Positions 7,898 through 14,398 are shown, counted from the first letter of the stretch. The stretch is DNA of 15,063 nt from JBKJZO01 sp046715235 (GCA_046715235.1 JBKJZO010000008.1:1-15063), one strand, 5' to 3'. The notes: generated from the letters alone by a model not told the origin. Program-made: numbers and translations.

Positions 7898-8941
7898 ATG
7901 AGCTGGCTCTCCGGCGCCCTCGCTGGGGCCCCCCGCGCTGTGAACAGCGCGCGTGGGAAGGCCGGCTGGTTCGACCATCTCGTGCGGGCGGGTGGCCGGT
8001 ACCGCCGCGACACAGGGGACCGGCTCGCGGCGTCCATCACGTACTACGCATTCCTGTCGTTCTTCCCCCTGGTCCTGCTCGCGCTCTCGTTGACCGGGTT
8101 TGTGCTCGAACGCGACCCGCAGCTGCAGGCTCAAGTGCTCGACCGGTTCCGGGAGTACCTCCCTGGCGTCTACGAGGGCATCAGCCACGAACTGCAGACG
8201 GTGCTTACGAACCGCGCCCAGGCTGGGGTCATCGGCCTTGCCGGTCTCGTCTGGGCCGGGCTGGGCTGGCTCGACTCGTTACGCGACGCGCTCCGGGTGA
8301 TGTGGCACCACAACCTCGACATGGGCAACGTCGCCCGCAAGAAGTTGCTCGACGTCGTGACGCTCGCCGGTCTCGGCGCGACGATCGGGGTGTCCCTGGT
8401 CGCCACGGGGGTCGTCGCTGCCTCGTCGGGCTGGGTGCTCGAACGTCTCGGATTGCAAGGGCATTCAACGATCGCGTCCGTTGCAACATCTACGGCGGCT
8501 TTTGTCATCGGGCTTCTCGCCGATACCGCATTCTTCGGCTACCTATTCACCCGCCTACCTCGCATCGGGCGGCCCTTCGGCCAGGTCGCCAAAGGCGCGT
8601 TATTCGCGGCAGTCGGATTCGGCGTTCTCAAGCTCGTCGGCCGCTTTTATGTCGAACGATTCGTCACTGAAGGATCGCGCGTGTTCGGCACCTTCGCCGT
8701 CGTCGCTGGCTTGCTCGTCTGGATGAACCTGGTCGCCCGCCTCACTCTCTACGCCGCCGCGTGGACCGTGACCGGGCCCTACACCGACGACGCAATGCCA
8801 TCGGGTACGTCGTCGAATGCGGCGGCGCGCGAGGCGGGCTTGTCGCCCGCGCAGCGGCAGGCGATCGAGGAACCAGGTGTCCCCGCGTCCTCGGTCCTGT
8901 CCAAGGACGCTACGGGAGGCGAGAGGCGACCCCCGGCCTGA
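7898..8941 (+). CDS. YihY/BrkB-family inner membrane protein (second copy)
   Basis: A 347-residue protein starting at ATG 7898 (MSWLSG); no SD is evident, so the start is chosen by domain fit and could be a few codons off. The family core opens with DTGDRLAASITYYAFLSFFPLVLLALSL (38-65), matching the VAFYALLALFPAI segment of the neighbouring protein. Hydrophobic segments are at about 47-70, 110-127, 150-178, 192-216, 230-248 and 264-289. RVFGTFAVVAGLLVWMNLVARLTLYAAAW (261-289) corresponds to the conserved final helices. The C-terminus (about 295-347) is hydrophilic. It has a much shorter N-terminal tail than the divergent copy and low overall identity, so the pair are old paralogues. Molecular function is not established for the family. 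Confidence 0.85.
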   Translation: MSWLSGALAGAPRAVNSARGKAGWFDHLVRAGGRYRRDTGDRLAASITYYAFLSFFPLVLLALSLTGFVLERDPQLQAQVLDRFREYLPGVYEGISHELQTVLTNRAQAGVIGLAGLVWAGLGWLDSLRDALRVMWHHNLDMGNVARKKLLDVVTLAGLGATIGVSLVATGVVAASSGWVLERLGLQGHSTIASVATSTAAFVIGLLADTAFFGYLFTRLPRIGRPFGQVAKGALFAAVGFGVLKLVGRFYVERFVTEGSRVFGTFAVVAGLLVWMNLVARLTLYAAAWTVTGPYTDDAMPSGTSSNAAAREAGLSPAQRQAIEEPGVPASSVLSKDATGGERRPPA

Positions 8942-8967
8942 TACTGATCCTGACGAAGGGGACCCGC

Positions 8968-8988
8968 ATGACGATGAGGTACTGGTGA
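8968..8988 (+). CDS. Six-codon reading frame (MTMRYW) overlapping the SDR start
   Basis: ATG 8968 is preceded by GAAGGGGA (8955-8962), a better SD than the downstream gene has. The frame reads M-T-M-R-Y-W and ends at TGA 8986-8988, which overlaps the GTG start (8985-8987) of the SDR gene. This looks like a translational-coupling leader peptide. It could instead be a chance frame, or a relic of an N-terminal start lost by a one-base indel. No expression evidence is possible from sequence alone. Confidence 0.35.
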   Translation: MTMRYW

Positions 8989-9881
8989 TCCTGGTCGCGG
9001 GCGGCACCGGCTTCACCGGGCGAGCGATCGTGCTGGCAATTCGGCAGCGTGGCCTTCCGGTACGCGTGCTCAGCCGTGGCAGCGCCAACCCCTTCGCCAA
9101 CGATCCCGGCGTCTCGATGGTGCGCGGCGACGTTCGCGATCCCGCGACGCTCGGTGCCGCCCTGGACGGCGTCGACTGCGTGGTGGGTGCGGTGCAGTTC
9201 CCCGGGCATCCGGTCGAGGTGCCGCGCGCCGGACTGACCTATGACGAGTATGACCGCAGGGGCACACAGAACCTCGTCGCCGCGGCTGTCGCAGCCGGCG
9301 TGCGTCGCTACGTCTACATCTCCGGAGCGGGAGCCGGCGAGGGCCGGCCGGAGGAGTGGTTCGTGGCGAAGGACGCCGCCGAGCGCATCGTTCGCGAGAG
9401 CGGTCTCGAGTGGGTCATCGTGCGGCCGTCATGGATGTACGGACCGGGCGACCACGCACTCAACCGGTTTGCCGCGATCGCGCGGTGGTCGCCCGTCGTA
9501 CCGCTGACGAGTCTGGGCCGCAACACCGTGCAGCCGGTGCACGTCGATGACGTGGCCAAGGTGGTCGCCCGCGGCGTTGATAGCGAGACCACGAAGAACG
9601 TCGTCATCGGTGCCGGGGGTCCCGAGACTCTGTCGATGCGCGCAATCGTGAAGACGATGCTGACCGCGATGCGGCTACGGCGGCTGGTGCTACCCACGCC
9701 ACCTTTGCTCGTGAAGCTCGGTGCGCTGGTGCTCTACCGGCTGCCTGGAAGGATCCTTTCGCCGCGCGCCGTCGACTTCGCGAACGGCGAGTCGCCCGTC
9801 GACATTGCGGCGATGCGTGAGCTCGTCGGCGTCGAACCGAGACGGCTTGCAGATGGCCTGTCGCACCTTTCCAAAGCCTGA
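8985..9881 (+). CDS. Atypical SDR / NAD(P)-binding oxidoreductase-like protein
   Basis: A 298-residue protein beginning GTG 8985 (MILVAGGTGFTG), with GAGG at 8976-8979 as SD. The Rossmann dinucleotide motif is GGTGFTG (6-12, pattern GxxGxxG). Further family marks are DVRD (49-52), VYISGAGA (110-117), IVRPSWMYGPGD (145-156) and QPVHVDDVA (183-191). This is the extended or atypical SDR pattern (NmrA/NDUFA9-like). The usual catalytic YxxxK appears as W125-F-V-A-K129, so Tyr is replaced by Trp. That suggests a binding or sensor role, or a changed chemistry, rather than a classical dehydrogenase. Related proteins are annotated as NAD-dependent epimerase/dehydratase or complex I NDUFA9-like. The substrate is unknown. 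Confidence 0.8.
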   Translation: MILVAGGTGFTGRAIVLAIRQRGLPVRVLSRGSANPFANDPGVSMVRGDVRDPATLGAALDGVDCVVGAVQFPGHPVEVPRAGLTYDEYDRRGTQNLVAAAVAAGVRRYVYISGAGAGEGRPEEWFVAKDAAERIVRESGLEWVIVRPSWMYGPGDHALNRFAAIARWSPVVPLTSLGRNTVQPVHVDDVAKVVARGVDSETTKNVVIGAGGPETLSMRAIVKTMLTAMRLRRLVLPTPPLLVKLGALVLYRLPGRILSPRAVDFANGESPVDIAAMRELVGVEPRRLADGLSHLSKA

Positions 9882-9885
9882 AAGT

Positions 9886-9894
9886 GTGGATCAC
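9886..9894. repeat. GTGGATCAC intergenic motif, copy 2
   Basis: Second copy of the nine-base word, five bases past the SDR stop, at the start of the 178-base gap 9882-10059. Apart from this motif, the hairpin at 9983-10014 and the SD of the next gene, the gap holds nothing I recognise. Confidence 0.35.
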
Positions 9895-9982
9895 AGATCG
9901 TTACGTGTCGCCGTCGCAGAGTGAGATCTTGCTGCGAAGCGTGCGGGCACCGCTACAGACTGTCGATCATTTCACCCCCGCA

Positions 9983-10014
9983 TCGAAATCCCTTACGCAT
10001 CAAGGGTTTCTCGA
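9983..10014 (+). terminator. Imperfect hairpin upstream of the VPAPA-protein gene
   Basis: TCGAAATCCCTT (9983-9994) pairs with AAGGGTTTCTCGA (10002-10014) around a seven-base loop, with one T-T mismatch and one bulged base. It is followed by a T-rich stretch (TTTCCTGCGTTTTG). It may terminate the SDR transcript or be a 5'-leader structure of the next gene, whose GTG lies 46 bases beyond. The sequence does not decide between these. Confidence 0.35.
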
Positions 10015-10059
10015 CGTTTCCTGCGTTTTGTACACGGGCTGCCAGGGGAGGGCGACCTC

Positions 10060-11199
10060 GTGCAGGCATCGTGGCCTCGGGGAGCACCGCGACCGGCAAC
10101 ACTCGTCGCAGGTTTCTTTGTGCTCTTCGCCGCAGCCATCGTGGTCTTGCTGGCATCCGACCAAGCGCACGCGCAAACCCCTGATCTGCGTACGTTGGCC
10201 GCTGACGCCGTCGAGTCCGTGCAGGCGCCGGCGCCCGTCGCCGAGCAGCCCGCCGCAGCCGTGACGCAGGCCGCTGCTGAGACGGCCCCAGTCGTGACGT
10301 CGCCGGCGCTCGCGGTTCCCGCGCCCGCGGTACCGGTGCCCGCAGTTTCGGTGCCTGAAGTGCCCGCGCCTGCAGTGCCCGCGCCTGCAGTGCCCGCGCC
10401 CGCTGTTCCCGCGCCCGCTGTTCCCGCGCCAGTTGTACACGCAGTCGTGATCGTCGACGCAGTGACGACGACCGTGACTCAGTCAGCAGGACCAGCAGCC
10501 ACCGGTGCGATCGAGGTCACGAGCGCGACGCTGACGACGGCAACCGAGAGCGCAAGTGCCGTCATCGCACCAGTACGCCCAGCGGTCGTGGCGCCAATGA
10601 CGTCGACTGCTCCGGCTTCATCCGCGGCTACCGCCGCCACGTCGCCGGTGCAGCCACTCATTGCCACCACCGCGCCGCCCGAGTCTTGGGCAACCGAACC
10701 GGCCGCGACGGCAGTGACCGGCAGCGATCGGGTTGCGGCTGACGACTCCGGCTTCGCATCCGCCACCGCGGCGGAACGGGTTGGAAGCCTCGTACCTGTC
10801 AGCCACGTGACGCGCAGTGCTTACCCGGCGTCTGTGATGGCGTTCGCACATGGCGCAGCGACCCGCGCGAGTGGCTGGAACGGGACGTTCTCCGGCGGGC
10901 CGGGCGCCGTGGCTGCCAGAGGGTGGCCGCCGGCTCTCAGTGGATTCAGCGCGGCCGCTTCCAACACTGATGGTGGGCAGACACCGCGCCGTTCGTGGCC
11001 GATTCCGTCGCCGACGACAGCTCTTGTCAACTTCTTTGAGACTGCCCGCGCGGGCTCCGGCGGCGCCGCCGGTTGGCCGCTGATCGCGGTGCTCGTCAGT
11101 CTCTTCGCATTCTTCCCAGACCCCCGCCGGGTTCGTCGCCAATCCGGTGCCGGCGGGCTTTCCAGCGGTTTCCTCGCTCTGGTCGAGCGCCCCGGGTAG
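10060..11199 (+). CDS. Exported Ala/Pro/Val-rich protein with VPAPA stalk and C-terminal membrane segment
   Basis: I do not recognise a named family. The GTG start at 10060 has a strong SD (GGAGG, 10047-10051). Residues 1-38 look like a signal peptide: basic start, hydrophobic LVAGFFVLFAAAIVVLLA (15-32), and QAHA followed by QTP as cleavage site. Residues 86-125 are eight VPAPA-type pentapeptides. Residues 130-230 are rich in Ala, Thr, Val and Ser, low complexity and probably extended on the cell surface. Residues 240-330 are less repetitive. A short hydrophobic segment WPLIAVLVSLFAFF (339-352) is followed by PDPRRVRR, which resembles a stop-transfer anchor; no LPXTG motif is present. Overall it resembles a wall-spanning surface protein of 379 residues. 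The Gly-rich secreted protein gene follows 93 bases downstream, so the two may work together (inference). Confidence 0.65.
   Translation: MQASWPRGAPRPATLVAGFFVLFAAAIVVLLASDQAHAQTPDLRTLAADAVESVQAPAPVAEQPAAAVTQAAAETAPVVTSPALAVPAPAVPVPAVSVPEVPAPAVPAPAVPAPAVPAPAVPAPVVHAVVIVDAVTTTVTQSAGPAATGAIEVTSATLTTATESASAVIAPVRPAVVAPMTSTAPASSAATAATSPVQPLIATTAPPESWATEPAATAVTGSDRVAADDSGFASATAAERVGSLVPVSHVTRSAYPASVMAFAHGAATRASGWNGTFSGGPGAVAARGWPPALSGFSAAASNTDGGQTPRRSWPIPSPTTALVNFFETARAGSGGAAGWPLIAVLVSLFAFFPDPRRVRRQSGAGGLSSGFLALVERPG
10315..10434 (+). repeat. Eight 15-bp units coding VPAPA pentapeptides
   Basis: The stretch splits into eight in-frame 15-base units encoding VPAPA, VPVPA, VSVPE, then five VPAPA/VPAPV. 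Units 4 and 5 (10360-10374 and 10375-10389) are identical, GTGCCCGCGCCTGCA, and units 6-8 differ by a few bases. The 3' units are the most alike, so the array probably grew there by slippage. Pro-Ala-Val repeats form stiff stalks in wall-spanning proteins. Confidence 0.8.
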
Positions 11200-11244
11200 C
11201 TGCGCCTCTGAGGCGAAACTGCCTCGAGCCGGCAATGCCCATGC

Positions 11245-11265
11245 CCTATTGCATTGCGCAATAGG
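11245..11265 (+). promoter_or_regulatory. Perfect hairpin between the two exported-protein genes
   Basis: CCTATTGC (11245-11252) and GCAATAGG (11258-11265) pair perfectly across a five-base loop, in a locally AT-richer 93-base gap. It ends 27 bases before the downstream ATG. It also contains the palindrome TTGCGCAA (11254-11261). It may be an operator, an attenuator, or an mRNA processing or stability element setting different levels of the two proteins. Confidence 0.45.
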
Positions 11266-11292
11266 CAATCTCGACCAATTGGAGCGATACAT

Positions 11293-13104
11293 ATGTTCGA
11301 AACGACGATAGGGCGCCGCGTTCGTCGCGGTGCAGTCGCCGTAATTTCCGGTTTGGTAATCGCCACTCTGCCATTCACCACGGCGAACGCGACCGGGAAT
11401 TCCATCGGCGACGCATATGCAGGAGATGGTGGGTCCAGTGGGCCCGCGTACGGCGGCGACGGTGGCGACGGCGGCAACGGCGGCGACGGCGGCAAGGCCT
11501 ACGGCGGCGACACGGGCAAGGCCAAGGGCGGATACGGTGGCCTGAATGCAGGCAATGGCACCGCCGTAACCCTCATCCGGGGTGACGCCACCGGCGGCGA
11601 GAGTTCGGCTGACGGTGGCCGGGCGCGCTCCGGCGACGGCGGTGACGCCTGGGGTGGCGACGGCGGCAAGGGTGGTTACGGCGGCGACGGCGGCAACGCG
11701 AAGAGCGGGTCCGGCGGCGACGGCGGCAACGCCTGGGCCGGTGGCCACGAGTCGACCGCGACCGGCGGTGACGGCGGTTACAGCGGCAAGGCCAAGGCCG
11801 GCGACGGCGGGTCCGGTGGCTCTGGTGGCGACGGTGGCAAGGCCTACGGCGGCGACACCGGGAAGGCCAAAGGCGGCCACGGCGGTGTGAACGCCCTCAA
11901 CGGCACGGCCATCACTGTCATCGGTGACGCCAACGGCGGCGAAAGCTCAGCCGACGGCGGCAACGCACGCTCCGGCGACGGCGGCAACGCTACGGGCGGC
12001 GACGGCGGCAAGGGTGGATCCGGCGGTGACGGCGGGAACGCGAAGAGCGGTTCCGGCGGTTCCGGCGGAAACGCCAGTGCCAACGGCTGGAAGTCCAGCT
12101 CGACCGGTGGCGCCGGTGGCGACAGTGGCAAAGCCAAGGCTGGCGACGGCGGATCCGGTGGCGAAGGCGGCAAGGGTGGCAAGGCCTACGGCGGCGACAC
12201 CGGCAAGGCCAAAGGCGGCCACGGCGGTGTGAACGCCCTCAACGGCACGGCCATCACTGTCATCGGTGACGCCAACGGCGGCGAAAGCTCAGCCGACGGC
12301 GGCAACGCACGCTCCGGTGACGGCGGCAACGCCACGGGCGGCGACGGTGGCAAGGGTGGATCCGGCGGTGACGGCGGGAACGCGAAGAGCGGTTCCGGCG
12401 GCGACGGCGGGAATGCCAATGCCAATGGTTACGAGTCGACCGCGACCGGCGGTGACGGTGGCGACAGCGGCAAGGCCGAGGCTGGCGACGGCGGATCCGG
12501 TGGCGAAGGCGGCGACGGTGGCAAGGCCTATGGCGGCGACACTGGCAACGCGTACGGCGGCGGCGGTGGAATCAACGCCCTCAACGGCACGGCCATCACC
12601 GTCATCGGTGACGCCAACGGCGGCGAAAGCTCGGCCGACGGTGGCAACGCACGCTCCGGTGACGGCGGCACCGCCACGGGCGGCGACGGTGGCAAGGGTG
12701 GATCCGGCGGTGACGGCGGGAACGCGAAGACCGGTTCCGGCGGTGACGGCGGGAACGCCAGTGCCAACTCCACCGCGACAGGTGGTGCCGGTGGCGACAG
12801 CGGCAAGGCCTACGGCGGCGACGGCGCGTCAGGTGGCGCCGGCGGCGACGGTGGCAAGGCTGTCGGCGGCGACACCGGGTGCGCGACCGGCGGGTCCGCT
12901 GGCCTGAATGCCGGCAACGGCACGGCCATCACCATCATCGGAGACGCCAACGGCGGCGAAAGCTCGGCCGACGGTGGCAACGCACGCTCCGGTGACGGCG
13001 GCAGCGCCACGGGCGGCGATGCCGGCAAGGGTGGCTCCGGCGGTGACGGTGGGATCGCGCAGAGCGGACCTGCCGGCGACGGTGGAAGCGCTAACCCGGT
13101 CTAA
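11293..13104 (+). CDS. Secreted PGRS-like Gly-rich modular protein (603 aa), no PE domain
   Basis: ATG 11293 is supported by GGAG at 11281-11284; a TTG at 11254 in the same frame lies inside the hairpin and is unlikely. Residues 1-33 form a signal peptide (RRVRR, then GAVAVISGLVIATLPF, cleavage after TANA). The mature protein is almost entirely GGX-type repeats (GGDGG, GGNGG, GGKGG) arranged in five modules starting at residues 68, 183, 297, 411 and 522. Each module holds one non-Gly core, (L/V/I)NALNGTAITVIGDANGGESSADGG in consensus, followed by NARSGDGG, TGGDGGKGG and NAKSGSGG blocks. Asp, Lys, Asn and Ser are frequent; there is one Cys, in module 5. No anchor or sorting motif is present at the C-terminus (SANPV). 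It resembles PGRS domains of mycobacterial PE_PGRS proteins, which are predicted to form polyglycine-II sheets, but the PE domain is absent. The role is unknown; surface matrix or adhesion is a guess. Confidence 0.75.
   Translation: MFETTIGRRVRRGAVAVISGLVIATLPFTTANATGNSIGDAYAGDGGSSGPAYGGDGGDGGNGGDGGKAYGGDTGKAKGGYGGLNAGNGTAVTLIRGDATGGESSADGGRARSGDGGDAWGGDGGKGGYGGDGGNAKSGSGGDGGNAWAGGHESTATGGDGGYSGKAKAGDGGSGGSGGDGGKAYGGDTGKAKGGHGGVNALNGTAITVIGDANGGESSADGGNARSGDGGNATGGDGGKGGSGGDGGNAKSGSGGSGGNASANGWKSSSTGGAGGDSGKAKAGDGGSGGEGGKGGKAYGGDTGKAKGGHGGVNALNGTAITVIGDANGGESSADGGNARSGDGGNATGGDGGKGGSGGDGGNAKSGSGGDGGNANANGYESTATGGDGGDSGKAEAGDGGSGGEGGDGGKAYGGDTGNAYGGGGGINALNGTAITVIGDANGGESSADGGNARSGDGGTATGGDGGKGGSGGDGGNAKTGSGGDGGNASANSTATGGAGGDSGKAYGGDGASGGAGGDGGKAVGGDTGCATGGSAGLNAGNGTAITIIGDANGGESSADGGNARSGDGGSATGGDAGKGGSGGDGGIAQSGPAGDGGSANPV
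11494..13104 (+). repeat. Five tandem modules of 333-345 bp, the last partial
   Basis: The repeat landmark AAGGC(C) opening K-A-(Y/V)-G-G-D-T-G occurs at 11494, 11839, 12181, 12523 and 12856, giving periods of 345, 342, 342 and 333 bases, all multiples of three. The last unit stops after 249 bases. Modules 2 and 3 are identical over 113 bases (11863-11975 and 12205-12317) and differ at single positions beyond that. Modules 1 and 5 are the most diverged, as expected when expansion or conversion acts within an array. Confidence 0.9.
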
Positions 13105-13110
13105 CCGGGT
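13094..13110 (+). terminator. Short hairpin spanning the stop codon of the Gly-rich gene
   Basis: ACCCGGT (13094-13100) and ACCGGGT (13104-13110) form a seven-pair stem with a CTA loop that includes part of the TAA stop. It sits 15 bases before the stronger hairpin at 13126-13156 and may protect the mRNA end or assist termination. Confidence 0.4.
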
Positions 13111-13125
13111 AGGGATGGGAGATGC

Positions 13126-13156
13126 CCCCGCCGACCGTGCGAACCTGTCGGCGGGG
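13126..13156. terminator. Strong hairpin terminator between convergent genes
   Basis: CCCCGCCGAC (13126-13135) pairs perfectly with GTCGGCGGGG (13147-13156) around an 11-base loop. It lies in the 65-base gap between the Gly-rich gene (+) and the carboxypeptidase gene (-). There is no T-run on either side, as is common in high-GC actinobacteria. It probably serves both strands. Confidence 0.65.
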
Positions 13157-13169
13157 CCCCGTCCCCGGT

Positions 13170-14360
13170 TTAGCGGACCGGGAGCCGCAGCTTGGTCTGC
13201 GGCATGTAGAAGCCGCGGCGGCGACGGCGACGTCGCCGCAGGGTGAGTGCACTGACGATCAGGAACACAGCGATCGGAGCGGCGCCGAACCACCATCTGC
13301 CGCTGGGCAGGCGGGGTACGCCAGAGGTGTCCTTGGTGGCCTTGTTTGCCGGTGCGGAATCCGCCTTAACCGCGCCACCGGCTGCTGGCGCGATGTTCGC
13401 GGCGCCCGGCGCGCCGCCATTCGCGGCAGTGAGCTCCTCGAGTGGCTCAACCAGTACGCCGACGGGCGCGACCTGGCCGGCCGCGCTGAAGCCCCAGTCG
13501 AGCAGCTTGGGTGCCTCGGCGCGCCAGAAACTGGTCTTCATGATCGTCACGACGATTCGCCGGTTGCCGCGTTGGGCAAAGCCGATGTAGGTCTGCAACG
13601 CCTTTTTCGTGCCGCCGGTCTTGCCGCCGAACGTGCCCTCGTAGTTGTAGAGCAGCCGGTTCTTGTTGGCGATCTGGAACGGCCCCTTGGGGCTGGGGAT
13701 CGTCGCCTGCCGGGTGCTCGTGTGGCGCTGGAACGCCGGGATCTTCAGCGCCGCCCGCCCCATCAGCGCCAAGTCGTACGGCGACGAGAACTGCCCGTCG
13801 GCATCCAGGCCGGTGGGGTTGGCGGCGGAGGTGTCACCGGCCTGCAGGCGTTTGGCCTCCTCGTTCATCAAATCGACGGTGACGTTCTCGCCACCCGCCG
13901 ACTCGGCGAGCGCGGTCGCCGAGTCATTGCCCGACGCGATCAGCATGCCGGTGAAGAGGAGGTCGATCGAGATCGGGTGGCCGGGCACCAGCCCGATCGA
14001 ACTGCCTTCCATGTTGGCGGCTTTGGCGCTGGGCTTGACGATCGTCTTGGGATCGAGCCGGGGCAGCAGGGCGATAGCGGTCAACGTCTTGATCGTGCTG
14101 GCCGGCAGGAACTTGCCGTGCGGATTGCGGGACGCGAGCACCTCGCCGCTGTCGAGGTCGGCGATGAGCCACCCCTGGGCGGTGATGACCGGCAGGGCGG
14201 GCGCGGTGGGGTCGACGACGATGCCCTTGCTACCGAGCTTGGACCCGCCGAGCGGGTCGGCGGCGTACGCCGGCGATGCGCCGAGCGCGATCGGCAGCGC
14301 CAGAACCAGGGCAAGGGCGGCCGGAACCAGCCGGGAACGGCCGGTGTGGAGGGCAGGCAT
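13170..14360 (-). CDS. D-alanyl-D-alanine carboxypeptidase (PBP5/S11 type), membrane anchored
   Basis: A 396-residue peptidase S11 enzyme that removes the terminal D-Ala from peptidoglycan stem peptides and so limits cross-linking. Residues 1-33 are a signal peptide (cleavage AYA then AD). All three active-site motifs are present: SxxK as S88-TI-K91, SxN as S143-G-N145, and KTGG at 247-250. The catalytic domain covers about 60-295. A low-complexity Ala/Gly linker (about 312-345) leads to a C-terminal TM (358-374), then eight consecutive Arg (375-382) and a short cytoplasmic tail FYMPQTKLRLPVR. PBP5 homologues more often end in an amphipathic helix; a true TM anchor is usual in actinobacterial versions. 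The ATG at 14360 lies nine bases past a -10-like TAACCT, so the mRNA may be nearly leaderless. It diverges from the SCO4848-like gene and converges on the Gly-rich secreted protein. Confidence 0.92.
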   Translation of the reverse strand: MPALHTGRSRLVPAALALVLALPIALGASPAYAADPLGGSKLGSKGIVVDPTAPALPVITAQGWLIADLDSGEVLASRNPHGKFLPASTIKTLTAIALLPRLDPKTIVKPSAKAANMEGSSIGLVPGHPISIDLLFTGMLIASGNDSATALAESAGGENVTVDLMNEEAKRLQAGDTSAANPTGLDADGQFSSPYDLALMGRAALKIPAFQRHTSTRQATIPSPKGPFQIANKNRLLYNYEGTFGGKTGGTKKALQTYIGFAQRGNRRIVVTIMKTSFWRAEAPKLLDWGFSAAGQVAPVGVLVEPLEELTAANGGAPGAANIAPAAGGAVKADSAPANKATKDTSGVPRLPSGRWWFGAAPIAVFLIVSALTLRRRRRRRRGFYMPQTKLRLPVR

Positions 14361-14369
14361 GGTCCGCCC

Positions 14370-14398
14370 AGGTTACACGGCGGTCGCAAAGGGGTGAA
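14370..14398 (-). promoter_or_regulatory. Candidate sigma-70 type promoter of the carboxypeptidase gene
   Basis: On the minus strand TTCACC (14398-14393) and TAACCT (14375-14370) are separated by exactly 17 bases and fit relaxed -35 and -10 boxes. The start codon follows nine bases after the -10 box and only a poor SD is visible, so transcription probably begins at or just before the ATG. Confidence 0.45.

Noticed and set aside
9895..10059. Riboswitch (for example c-di-AMP type) upstream of the exported-protein gene
   Set aside because: Only one imperfect hairpin is visible; conserved riboswitch core sequences were not recognised.
11293..11400. PE domain of a PE_PGRS protein
   Set aside because: The N-terminus is a short signal peptide; no 90-residue PE helix pair or Pro-Glu motif is present.
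10618..11880. Long Ala/Val-rich reading frame on the minus strand across both exported-protein genes
   Set aside because: It runs antisense through two genes with good SDs and signal peptides, crosses their intergenic gap, and only mirrors their GC-rich repeats.
11844..13028. Several Pro-rich minus-strand frames (PPSPPxPP) opposite the Gly-rich gene
   Set aside because: They are the exact antisense reading of GGX repeats; none has an SD or a start outside the repeats.
11494..13104. CRISPR array
   Set aside because: Repeats are 333-345 bases, in frame, and coding; there are no short direct repeats with unique spacers.
11293..13104. RTX calcium-binding toxin or collagen-like protein
   Set aside because: GGxGxD nonapeptides with aliphatic sixth positions are absent, and the pattern is GGX without regular Pro at GXY positions.
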